This document shows positions 35,055-46,400 of a DNA stretch of 50,298 bases, in pieces. A program made the translations under genes and the position numbers. Source of the stretch: Seison nebaliae (Eukaryota; Rotifera; Pararotatoria; Seisonacea; Seisonidae); NCBI GenBank assembly GCA_023231475.1, contig JALJEE010002890.1:1-50298 (forward strand), given 5' to 3'. The notes under the pieces were generated by a model. It made no database searches and was not told where the DNA came from. It worked only from the letters and a program-made list of their open reading frames with translations. The first letter of the stretch is position 1, and every line of letters begins with the position of its first letter.

Positions 35055-36036
35055 ATGTCGTCATCGAATGATAAAGGAGTTCTGAAAATTTTATTTGATC
35101 CTGTTTGTCCGGTAGGAGAAATCGAGGAAGAATTAGAACAAAAGATAGTTAATTTGGAAGAATTCTTGAAAGAAGATGAAGATAAAAGTTTTTATAATTC
35201 TTTTAGTGAAATATTGAAATAAAATTTGGTTACAGATGAAATTGAGGAAAAAATAAAACTATTTACAAAGAAAGAAATTGAAGGTTCGCTAATTTCCATC
35301 ATTGTACAATCAGTAAATTGCCGATTTAGCTGTCGTTCTTGCTGAGAAGGAAAAAAATTATGAGGAATCGAGAACAAAACTGAATTTGTTGATTAATGAA
35401 TTGAAGAAAGAAATACCAGAAAATTTCCAATATTTACAATTTATTCTAACTGTAGTTGATAAGGAGGGATTATTGGAGGAAGGTTCTAAGAAATTTTTGG
35501 GTGTCGATTATTCGAAAGAAATGAAAAATGGAAAAAAGAAATATTTGAGATTTTGTGAGAAATTGTCATCGGTTTATAATAATCTGGCACAAGTAATACG
35601 ATTAGAATCGAATGATTCATCGAATGTCAATGAATCTTCCACTTGTCTTTTGTCAGCAATTCATAATCTCTTGACAAAAGAAGTTTATGAACAAATCAAA
35701 TCAAATAATTTACCAAGTGATATGAAATTATTGAAACAATATCTGCCTGAACAATCTCATCGACTCTTCGGACAATTATTCGCCCATTATGGAATGGTCT
35801 GTCGTATAATTAGTTCGTTCATTATAATTGATGTATCTTAAATAATATTGTTTTTTTTTTTGAGAATAGGTGGCAAAGATGAAATGAGTATTACTCATCA
35901 TTATGAAGTGGCTGCTTTGTTTGGAAACGAATGGGCGAAAAAGACAATCGTTCAACAGAATCCATATGCTGCTCTTTGTAATTCGATGTTGAATCAAATG
36001 ATGGCACCATATCGACAACCAGAACAAAATGCATGA
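35055..36036 (+). CDS. Uncharacterised coiled-coil protein (4 exons)
   Basis: Exons 35055-35187, 35236-35283, 35330-35803 and 35870-36036 join in consistent phase to 273 residues. The introns are 48, 46 and 66 bp. The third donor could be at 35801 or 35804; 35804 (GTATAA) is preferred. The first 95 residues are acidic and heptad-like (EIEEELEQKIVNLEEFL), predicting a coiled coil. The remainder is helical, ending with HHYEVAALFGNEWAKKTI and a short polar tail. No signal peptide or membrane helix is seen, so it is probably cytoplasmic or nuclear. I do not recognise the family. The ATG lies only 112 bp after the stop of the RING gene on the same strand, with no AATAAA in the gap. Confidence 0.7.
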
Positions 36037-36238
36037 AATCCTCATGTGAGTAAGTTACGAATAACAACGGGACTATTGGAATTTCGTTCAACTCTTTTTT
36101 TGTTCGACTGATAATGGGAAGATTGTTGCTCGTCATCTGTATCGACATCTGATTCGATCGATATTGCTACATCTGGTAACAAATACTTCACATCTATATT
36201 ATATAATTTATTCAATAATTTAAAATAAAAAAAAAAAA
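36037..36238. other. Tail-to-tail 3' UTR gap
   Basis: The coiled-coil gene (plus) and the disordered-protein gene (minus) converge here. A plus-strand AATAAA lies at about 36226 and a minus-strand one (TTTATT) near 36208, so the two 3' UTRs very likely overlap. Confidence 0.55.
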
Positions 36239-39187
36239 TTAACTTTTATCTTTCTTCAATTTCAGTTTTTTTTCTTTGTTATCATAAGTATTTTTGGGAT
36301 AATTATAATGTTCAGTGATAGGATTTGGAGGAATATAAGGCAAATTTGGTCCATTTCGATAATGTTCTCGATGTAATTTATTAGCGAATTTTGGATAGAT
36401 AGGTATCTTCTCTTTCTCTTTATCGTCATAATTAAATATCATTCTATTCAATTTAACGCGTTGGAAATGACGATAATCTTCATCCGTCATATTTGGCTTC
36501 TCTTTCACCGTCGTTATGGCAACATTCCTCACATCGTTTATTGTAATAACATTCATTGTTGGTTGATAATTTTTAGCCGAAGTTATAATGGCTGATCGAT
36601 GTTTCATATGAGTTTCCAACGGTCTTTCTGTTATCGGTGTAGTTGGTAATGAAATATTTTCAGTTATTGTTGTTGTAATTGGTCTTTTCTTTATTGGTAC
36701 TGTCGTATCCAATATAGTCAACGGATGACCATTAATTCCATCACTTAATCTTTTATTATCAAAAATATTATTCTGATTGTTGTTGTTGTTGTTTGATTGA
36801 TAGTTACTTACAAACATTTTCTTCTCGTTCGAATAAGTTAAACGATTTCGTGGTCGATGTTTACCATCGATCTGCAATGACGATATATCACTCAATTGTT
36901 GTTTTTTGCGATTGGAAAAAAAATTGGGGACATTCATCGATTTTCGAGAGTTTCCGTCTTTTCTCCTTAAAAGATTTCTCGATTTGATAGTATCACTTAG
37001 TTCTTGTGATTTACCTGAACTAATAACGGAGAATAAAGGTAATTTAGGTGTCACAAAATTAATATTTTTCGATCGATTCGCTTTTCTTATAATATCGGAA
37101 TAAATACTCGACACCTTCTTACCCGAAGTTCCAGTTGAATCTCTTTTTTGTCTAATTTCCGTTTTATTATTTCGTTCCTGATGGTTCGTTTCCAAAATAG
37201 GTTGTTGCTGTTGTTGCCTCTGTTCGATTTTGTTTCTCAATATTCGATGATGATGATTCGGGTTATCATTATTGTTCTTAATATAATGATGATTAAAATT
37301 TATAGATTTTCTTTCATCATTTTCTTTCATTTCCATCACCGATGATTCTTGAGAATTGGCATTCGAGTAAATAATATTATTCTTCCTTATCGCCGTTGTA
37401 ACAATTGGAGTCGATTTACTATTTGTTGCCATAGTAGTTGGATGGATTATCGTTGTAATTTTCGATGCAGCGGTAGGTATTACTGATGATTTAGAAACAT
37501 AATCCGATGATGTTACAGATGTCGATATCGGATGATTAACATTATTATTTTGAAAAATTGTGGTTGTTATTGGTGTTGGTTTGGTTGTTGTTGTGGGAGG
37601 AGAAGGAGGAGGAGGAGGAGGTTGAGGGATAGAAGATTGTTGCAGTTTATTCAAATTGAAATGATTCCGACGAAATGTTTTCATTCGACTGGTCGTCGTA
37701 TGTGGAAAATTCATGGAAATTTTAGGTAAATTGCTTCTCACATTAAATTTATCTTTATTGTTGTTGTTGCTATTGTTCATTGAAGATTTTGGTGGAGACG
37801 TGTACGTCAAATCCTTCATGTTGATATCATAATGTTTGAATGTTTTCGGCTCCATTGCATGACCAGCTTGTCGGATCGAATGAGAACAATAATGATTTTT
37901 ATGATTATCCTCCGTATTCTGATTTAATTGTGTATTGATTAAACGATCAATATTAGTTAAAGTTGATGCGTTCGTTGATGTCATTGTAGTTGGATGTGTA
38001 GTGGAGGAGATTGAGGAAGGCCAATTGACGGTGGAGTTCTCTTTAGACTTATTCAAATTAATCATTTTCATCTCTTCCTGTATATCGTTAATCTTATTCA
38101 AATCACCTTGTATCTTTTTCAATTCATAATTATTCGATCTCATTCTTCTTCTTCCTTCATCATCTTCCAAAATATTTTTTATAAACAAATCTTGGTCATC
38201 GACATAGTTTAATGAATTATTAATTCCATCCTTCCTCAAATGACCTTTCTTCAATAATATTCTTTTATTTTCAATAATATTTTTATCGATATTATTCTTA
38301 TTCGTCAGATGTCTAGATGGAGGCACATAATACAAAGTATTCATTGACATATATTTATAGAGCGGTTGTGAATTATTATGATAAGTATTCGTATTATAAT
38401 AATTATCATCCACCGATCTCAATTTGTTATCAGGCGTCTCATTGACATGTGATAAGGTACCAGGATATCTATCGTTCTCTATTTGATTCATAAGATAACA
38501 TGATTGTGCTCGTTTTCTTAAATTACTCCGGTTAAATCGACCGCTATTAGGAAATCGTTTCATTTTCACTTTCCCATTATCATCGTTTATTAAATTTGAT
38601 TTCTTTAATTGGATTGTTTGATATCCATTCGACGATAAAGGTGATGACGTTGTTGTTGTTGTAGGGGTCGTATCAGTTGTTGATGAGACTTCGATTAATG
38701 GATCAATAAATTTTCCTTCCAACACTTCATTCTCGTCACCATCGTTCAGAAAATGTTTTCGATGTCCTCGACGAAAGATAATTGAATAAGGTGTCGATTG
38801 TAATTTTGACGAGTCGTTATGTTGTGAATTATTCGAACTGATAAAAGAATTGTCACTGCGTTTACGTTGATAAATCGTTCGAATAGGTGATCGCATTGGT
38901 CGATAAGAATTTCCTAGTTTTCTAGTTGATGCAATCTTTTTAGAATGAGATTGTTTAGATGGATATCTTTTCGAATAGACTTTTTCCAGTTTGTTTCTAT
39001 TAATATTTCTATATAAATTATTATTATTGTTGTTCCTATTTGGGTTGTTGCTCGTATCGTGATTCGTGTAAATGATTAATTGGGGCTCATTCAACTTATT
39101 AAAATGTGAGAAATTTTTATGATGTTCAAATGCAGAATAAGTTGAATAATTGTGACGTCGTTGTTCTGGTTGGGGAAGATACGCCAT
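36239..39187 (-). CDS. Large intrinsically disordered, Asn/Ser/Thr/Arg-rich protein
   Basis: One uninterrupted exon of 982 codons from ATG at 39187. Composition is low-complexity: Asn runs, Thr runs, a Pro run (PPPPPPSPP near residue 520), a Gln run, and many basic clusters. No signal peptide, membrane helix or globular domain is visible. Less simple blocks occur at both ends, MAYLPQPEQRRHNYSTYSAF at the start and a Tyr/Pro-rich segment (GPNLPYIPPNPITEHYNYPK) before a Lys-rich terminus. These could be conserved interaction motifs. A frame this long without a stop in AT-rich DNA cannot be chance. Family and function are unknown; a cytoskeletal, RNA-binding or scaffold role is possible but unsupported. 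Confidence 0.75.
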   Translation of the reverse strand: MAYLPQPEQRRHNYSTYSAFEHHKNFSHFNKLNEPQLIIYTNHDTSNNPNRNNNNNNLYRNINRNKLEKVYSKRYPSKQSHSKKIASTRKLGNSYRPMRSPIRTIYQRKRSDNSFISSNNSQHNDSSKLQSTPYSIIFRRGHRKHFLNDGDENEVLEGKFIDPLIEVSSTTDTTPTTTTTSSPLSSNGYQTIQLKKSNLINDDNGKVKMKRFPNSGRFNRSNLRKRAQSCYLMNQIENDRYPGTLSHVNETPDNKLRSVDDNYYNTNTYHNNSQPLYKYMSMNTLYYVPPSRHLTNKNNIDKNIIENKRILLKKGHLRKDGINNSLNYVDDQDLFIKNILEDDEGRRRMRSNNYELKKIQGDLNKINDIQEEMKMINLNKSKENSTVNWPSSISSTTHPTTMTSTNASTLTNIDRLINTQLNQNTEDNHKNHYCSHSIRQAGHAMEPKTFKHYDINMKDLTYTSPPKSSMNNSNNNNKDKFNVRSNLPKISMNFPHTTTSRMKTFRRNHFNLNKLQQSSIPQPPPPPPSPPTTTTKPTPITTTIFQNNNVNHPISTSVTSSDYVSKSSVIPTAASKITTIIHPTTMATNSKSTPIVTTAIRKNNIIYSNANSQESSVMEMKENDERKSINFNHHYIKNNNDNPNHHHRILRNKIEQRQQQQQPILETNHQERNNKTEIRQKRDSTGTSGKKVSSIYSDIIRKANRSKNINFVTPKLPLFSVISSGKSQELSDTIKSRNLLRRKDGNSRKSMNVPNFFSNRKKQQLSDISSLQIDGKHRPRNRLTYSNEKKMFVSNYQSNNNNNNQNNIFDNKRLSDGINGHPLTILDTTVPIKKRPITTTITENISLPTTPITERPLETHMKHRSAIITSAKNYQPTMNVITINDVRNVAITTVKEKPNMTDEDYRHFQRVKLNRMIFNYDDKEKEKIPIYPKFANKLHREHYRNGPNLPYIPPNPITEHYNYPKNTYDNKEKKLKLKKDKS

Positions 39188-41097
39188 CGTTGTAGTCAGA
39201 AATTGGGAAGAAATGCGTTAGCGAATAACTATAACGATCACCTTGAATTAAAAATATTCATCATTATCATTAGTAGAAAACTAATTTTATATCGAATAAT
39301 CAATTATATATTTCTACAAAATTCTTAAGATTATTACTTCTATTCCTCCAACTCATATAAATATCAACCATCAATTTCATTCATCAACTTCTTCTTAAGA
39401 GAACTGATATCACTTTCAAATTCATCATAAAAGAAAAATTAATAATTTCATCATAATATTTCAACATTCTCTTTCCTTTCCCACTTTCACTATTCTATTG
39501 TTGTCGATTTATAATTCGACTTAACTAAAATTATTTTCCAACTTTATTACTAAATAATTAGAAATCGATTAAACTATATTGAAATTACAATAGGACATAA
39601 ATATAGATGTCTTTAATTGAACTGACTTTGAAAGATAGAACATGAAGAGCATTGAATGCTCTTGAGAACAATTAATTGGAATTAAACGAACACGATAACT
39701 ACTTCCCAATCTCAATCGATCAATCTTATCCAATTTGCTATTGTTCTTGTTCAATCTTGTTCAATTAGGATTCAATTCAAATAATCAAATCTTCATTTGA
39801 GATAGACAATTCGTTTTTTGAAATAGTTGAGAAAGTGTTCTTTGAATTGAATATAAATGAAATGTGAACCTGCAACAAAGTAAATTAGTCTATTCAAATA
39901 ATCGAAAAACAATGTCAAATTGAATGAACATTCGTTAAAGTAATTTCAGTTGTCAAAATGAAGAATTGTATTCAGAGAAATAAATTGTAAAGAATACGAT
40001 TTGAAATGAAAGATTTGAGTCTTTCAAGAAAGTTAACCTTCTTTAATTGGGAAACTTCCGTATGTAATACATGAAGATTTTTCTTATTCTTCTTCTTCGA
40101 TCAATTTAATTTGATATACATTATCTGTTGGATGAAGTGACATTGAAGAAAGTTTTTTCACGTTCGCCAATTACAGACAAGTGATGAATCAACACATCGA
40201 GTATGTATATTAAATTTCTTTCAATTTGATCAGTTGAAATTATGCAAATAATAGATTTTCGAAAATTGACTTTTTGTTTGAAACGGATTTGAATGTTCAA
40301 TATTTTAAAAACTATCTTGACTCCTAATCGACAGTTCACTCGAAAGTTATATCAATCTGTCAAGTGTGATAGTTGAATCTCCTTCTAATTGAATAATATA
40401 GTAGCCCGATAGATAAAGGTGAAGAAAATAAGATTAGAAAACTCAATAAAGGATTTGATTAAGATCGTTAACTTAGAAATGAGACTAGTTTTCGTGAATG
40501 GGTCTTTATGACATACGAAGGAAATGAAAAATTTCACAAAAAAAATTACCGGAAAATATTGTTTAAGTTAAATTTAGAGGAAACTGAATGGAGATAAGAA
40601 GAAAAGAGGTAGGGCGAATACGATTCAATATAATTTTAATAAATCAATAAGAGATTATAGAAGTTGTTGATGTGCAATGTATAGATGAATGGTTTGAATG
40701 AATTGAACTGATTTGAGAATAACAAGAATCATAATAATGATATTGGATAATATGATAATTAATTTACATAAAATGATAAATATGAAAGAAAGGGGAAATG
40801 ATAATTTGTTTTAGATGAAAACTTGAAAAGAAAATACAGAAGAAACAAAGAATGATGACCATTAAAATTATATGTCTATTCTTCCATTAAATATAATACA
40901 TATTTCATGTTGATTATAATTGCTTTCCTTTCACTATTCTTCTTGTTGTTGTTGCTGCTTTTTTTTCGTCGCTCTTCTTTATCATTTTTATCCATTGACC
41001 CTCCTCTTATTCATGTTCTTATTAGTCGTAGTAGTAATAGATAGTGATGGTCCGAGGTCGGAATTGTGGTGTCAGTTCCAAATTATCAGTGAAATTG
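39188..41097. other. Intergenic
   Basis: AT-rich spacer between the disordered-protein gene and the 3' end of the Kv-beta gene. It should hold the promoter of the former (right of 39188) and the 3' UTR of the latter (left of 41098). No gene is supported; frames up to about 70 codons here look random. Confidence 0.5.
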
Positions 41098-43457
41098 CTA
41101 CACATCATTCAATGACTTCATGCCTCCTTTAGCAGGTAACAAAGTGGTAGACGATGAGGATGATGATGATGTTGTGGAAGAGGATGTTATTGGGACAAAT
41201 GATTTCATAATTGTCGTCGATTGTGCGATTGGAGAGGCAGTGTAATTGGAGAGTGTTGGATGAGTGTTGATTATTGTCCCATCACTAGCTGTGTTTATGA
41301 GTGAATCGTCAGATTCGACAGCATGCATCCGAACAGCAATCTTATTACGACTATTGAAACTCTCATACGGTTTCAATACGGCACATGAGCCAATGAACAT
41401 CGACTTAGTTGGTGGTGGTGCACTACTTTGTGGTATAGATGACGACGACGATAATGATGTATGTGAACTGGTGATGTGAGTTGATGGGGGATTGATTAGG
41501 TTGGAGGAGCCACCTGAAGAACGTGATAATGTCGAAGGAATATTAGTTATTGGACTAATTGGATTTGATGAGATATTGTTAGATATTCCGGTTGTCATTA
41601 TTGTAGTAGGAACTGATGGTTCATGTGTCGATGGAAAGGAAGATAAAGATAAATCATAATTCTGTTGAAATGGATGTTGATATTGATGAAACAAATGATT
41701 ATGTTGTTGTTGTCTTTGTTGTTCGAGAAATTGTTGTTGTTGATGTTCGGTTAAGAGTGAAGGTAATGGTTGTTGATTCACTAATATTTCTCCTCCATCA
41801 TTTACAAATGATTTCGTCATTAATTTATCGTTATTCCTTAAAATAGATTGATCAACAACTTCGACGGACGAATAACTCTTCTCGCCTAAAGCTTTTGAGG
41901 TAGTCGTTTGTTTCTTTGGTGATGTTGTCGATGTTGTTTCACTATTTGAGATCTTAAGTAGAGGTAATCGTTTTGGTTCTTGTCCATTGCCAGATAACGT
42001 TCGCGGTGATACCGACATGGATTGATGTATACTACTAGTTGATGCGATAGTTGTTACACATAAAGTGGAGCGTGCCATTGTATTCCGATTGAGTTGTCCT
42101 AAAGGAATCATCGATTGATCATTTGGCATCGTTGGCATTAATGCCGAAGATCGAGGTGAATTCTGTTTAGATTGAAATGACAATGTGGGTGCTATATTTA
42201 ATGTTTGAGCATTGGGCAACAAATTTCCAACGTCCGTTCCATCCAATATAGTTTCAATTTCTTGTTTGATACCTGTCGTCAATCGATTGACTATACGGAA
42301 GGCTTGCAGATTCTCATATAGTTGTTCGGCTGACGAAACACCCAACAGTGTACAATGAACCATTTCATTTTGGAGACACCAAGCTACAAGAAATATTTTT
42401 ATTAATTTCTCATTAATTATATTAAAAATGAAACCGATCGATAACTGAGAGAGTGTACACGATAATTTATCAGCAATCAATTGTAACTTACTCAATTTCG
42501 CTTGTTGTCGTTGTCCTTCTTCACTTAACAACTTCTCTTTCAACCATACACATCCTTTCAACGACGCACGGGAAAATAATGGAATACCATCTCGATATTT
42601 GCCTGTACAGATACCGGAGGCCAACGGACTCCAAGTAATGAGACCAATTCCTGAAAAGTTTTCTTTTAATGAATTTAATTATTTATTTTAATTGTTAAAC
42701 CAATTTTCGCTGTAATCTCAGGCAGAATATATTCGACTTTCTCTCGTCGAAATAAATTATATTCCACCTGCTCACAAATCGGAGCAATCAGATTGAACGT
42801 TCTTGCTACTGTATACGCTTCCATAATCTCGTTCGGTGACCATCTTGATGTGGCCCAATAGAGTGCCCAATTCTGGTTGATACAATGGGTAAATGCACGT
42901 ACTATCTCTTCCATCGGTGTATGAGAATCCAACTTATTTGCAAAGACGATATCAACATAATCTGATAATGAATTTATCAAAAAATAATCATAAACAATAT
43001 AAAGAAACCTAATTGGAGACGTTCGAGTGAACCACGCAATCCTTCAATAATATGTTTTCTGGAAAGTCCTTTTTCCGTTTCGGCTCTAAAGAAAATTTAA
43101 ATTTAAAAAATTTTAATTAAATAAAATCGAAACTTTCCACCCCAAAAGATTTTCGTAGTGACTATATAAGTTGATCTCTTCCACATTTTCTTTTTAAGAA
43201 TTTTCCCAAGAGCAATTTCTGCTTTTCCATTTGCATAAACTTCAGCTGTATCAAAAACATTGATGCCACTATCATAAGCTACAGTGACGATCTCTTCCGC
43301 CATCTCATCTGATATTTGTGCACCAAACGTCACCCAAGTACCCAAGCCTAACTGAGAAACCGGAAGACCACATCGACCCAGATGACTGAATGGAAAAGAG
43401 AGAATGGAAATTAATCGAATTAAAATGAAACCTATATTGCATTAATGTAGTCATCAT
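41098..43457 (-). CDS. Hk: Voltage-gated K+ channel beta subunit (aldo-keto reductase; Hyperkinetic/KCNAB)
   Basis: Six exons (43457-43432, 43385-43134, 43085-43009, 42961-42701, 42650-42435, 42383-41098) join in phase to 705 residues. The core matches Kv-beta throughout: [67 protein letters not shown] and [14 protein letters not shown]. Catalytic aldo-keto reductase residues Asp54, Tyr59, Lys87 and Asn127 are all kept. They are offset by exactly 31 from those of mammalian Kv-beta2 (85, 90, 118, 158). The subunit binds NADPH, docks on the Kv channel T1 domain and modulates gating. Unusually, about 375 Ser/Thr/Gln/Pro-rich residues follow the core. The short N-terminus is the shortest possible start; an upstream alternative first exon may exist. 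Confidence 0.92.
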
Positions 43458-46400
43458 TGGGAGTAGTTGCACATTAAACTTTTGAAAAGAAAATTTAAAA
43501 TTTGTCGTTGATTGAAATGATGAAGTTTTGGGTGAAGATTTATGGATTCTTCGATGATTAGACTTGATTAGAAGCAAGAAGAATAATGACAACGATGATG
43601 ATGATGATGATAGTAATAGTAGTAATAATAATAATGAATGAGATTCATTCTCTTACAAATTAGATTTCATTATAATTCTAATCAGTTCAATGAAGATGAA
43701 TGGACTAGAAAAGAAGAGATAGAAACTTTCTAATTTATTCCGATTCTATACCATTTCGTTGTGAGGAGTATGACGAATAGATGGTGAATGAAGGAGAAGA
43801 AATATAATTTAGTGGAATAAAATCAGAGTTCTTGAAATGAAATGAAATTTAATTTTATTATCGAGAAATCATAATTAAATTTTATTAATTTCACTTATTA
43901 TCTTTTCCAATATTAATCTTCTTTTTTTATATATTTATGCTATATCAATGTTTTTATTATAAATAATCTTCTTTTCTTCTATGATTGTGACTATTACATA
44001 AGTTTTTGTTGTACTTATTTGCTATATTGTCGGGTAGTAGTAATGGAAGTTATAATAATTTACTGCCGCCGATAATAATAGTAATGATAAGAATGAAAAT
44101 ATTTCATAGGTTTGGATCGTTGTATAATTCCATATACTTTCCAATGCTGTTATAGTTTATACTCTGTTTTTTTTTCTTTCGTCTTCCTCCTATCTAGTCG
44201 TTCATAGCACCATCATCATCCTCCTCATGATTATTATGATTATGATAATGTTATAGTAAATTGATATGAATTTGTTGGACTGGTATGTTCTCCTCTCATT
44301 CTCTATTGTTTCGTTCTGGCAGACTCTGTTTTCCTTTTTTTCTTTGGCTCTCGAAAGTGATAGAAGGTCAAATGCAAATCAAAAGAGGTTGCACTCCTTT
44401 GCCTTTTCGTTAGACATCGTCGACCCATGGCATCTTATTATGCGCATCTTCCTTTTTGTATTTCTCCTTCTTTCGGTTTCCTTTCTTTCCTTCTTCCTCC
44501 TCTTCTATTTTTCAATTCAATCTTTATTTGCTTCTCCCTTCCAATCTATTTATTCTGATGAATGACAGAAATGGGACGTTAATCAATAGTTGAATGATGT
44601 CATCCTTCCACCCCATTCTTTTACACGTTACATTAAATCATTTCAATATTATCGATCTTCTCATTCCAATCAATTAATTCGTCTTAAGTACAATAACGAT
44701 ACGAATCATCTATTCATCATTCCAACTTTCATTCCATCTACATCAATCAATTCCCAAATATATGTGATGGAATATCATTCATTTATCCTCTATCTCCTCC
44801 CTCCCACAACATACGACGATGAGACAATCGTCATTCTCACGAATGTTAGAGCAATATTGATAACATCCACAACACTTTATTTTCCATTATTCTCCAAACA
44901 TTTTTGATTTGAAGAGAAAGAAATCGACAATCCAATTATTCTTTCACTGTCATCAATATAATCTCCTCCTATTTAATCAGTTGATTGGCAGATGGAATGA
45001 TTAATCAATCATCGAATCATTCGAATTCCTATTCTAACCTTTCCATCATCTTCCTCGATCATACAACATTTGTTAATAATAGATATCTTGAGATATAGAT
45101 GGTAATATGGAATAATCATTTCGATGATATTTCACATAATCGAACAATTCTCTATTAAGTTACATATAGTACGTATAAAACTTATTAGAATTTAGCGGAT
45201 GTAATCTCATCAGAAATTTAGTTTGTCGAATAAGAATAATTTAAAAATAATATTCAATTTTCATGTAAAATAAATAATTCTTCAACTGCATAATACTTAC
45301 TGGAACAACAACAACAAAAGCGGCTGGTTTTTCTGTCGTTTAAAGATCTCATATTATTCGATGGAAGATGAACAATTGTTTGTGGGAAATTAATGGGAAG
45401 AGAATTAATGTAAAATATCGATAATCTCTTCTTTCCATTCTTCACAATTCATTTCATGTCATTAGTTATGTACAGTGGAGAAACATATGCGCTATAACTA
45501 AACTAATTTCTCTTCCGCAAACTCAATTATCTGGACATTGAATTTGAGGAAGAAGATAATGGGGGACTCTACGATCATCTCCCTAACTACTACCGCACTC
45601 ACATGGGATGGATGGACGATAAAATATGATGAGATCCATTCTTCGAATGCTGATGGACCTAATCGAAATAAATGTAATTCATTAATTATCGAAGAGAATA
45701 GATTGAATAGAAACTGATGCAATGATCTTTCCTTCCAAACAATCTTCCCTAATATACACTCCACTATCCAGTTATTTCTTTCGGTTTCCTATGTTCACAT
45801 GTAGATGAATGTCTATAATTCCGAACGAATAAGACTATCTGTAAAGCCTTTTACATCCCATCCATTCCCGACTTACCAAACACAATTACATAGAGCACAC
45901 ATACGGTTACATCTCCCAATCATTATTGTAGTGGTATATTCGTACTCGTTATTGTCGAAATGAGATTTATAGAAATTCAAGAAGGAAATCCAATATATAA
46001 TTTTAAGAAAACATCGAGTATACGTCGTTGGGAAACGAGTGCTCATCAATGACTATTATCCATCCATACAAATAGAGTCAACACATAAATCTATTTATTA
46101 TAACAATGTGTCCATGCAACCCTTTTGTTATTGCATTACCAAGGATGATAATAAAAATCATCATCATCATCGTATCATATAAATCGTATCACATTTAACA
46201 AGTAGTATGAGATGTGAGTGTGAAACATATACCATCCAACATCTACTGTACTCCATCATCTATATATCAATTTCTTTTAGTTACATATGTAAAAAAACTG
46301 AATATCTTCCAAATCAGTCCAGAATCATTTCTTTCATCAATTCTCATGTCCCCATATATATTTCCCATTGATTTCTCCACATACTAGATATTATTATTAT

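Noticed and set aside
44266-44907. Two plus-strand frames of about 100 codons rich in Phe, Leu and Ser
   Set aside because: Pyrimidine-rich DNA gives such hydrophobic frames by chance; no splice partners or motifs were found.
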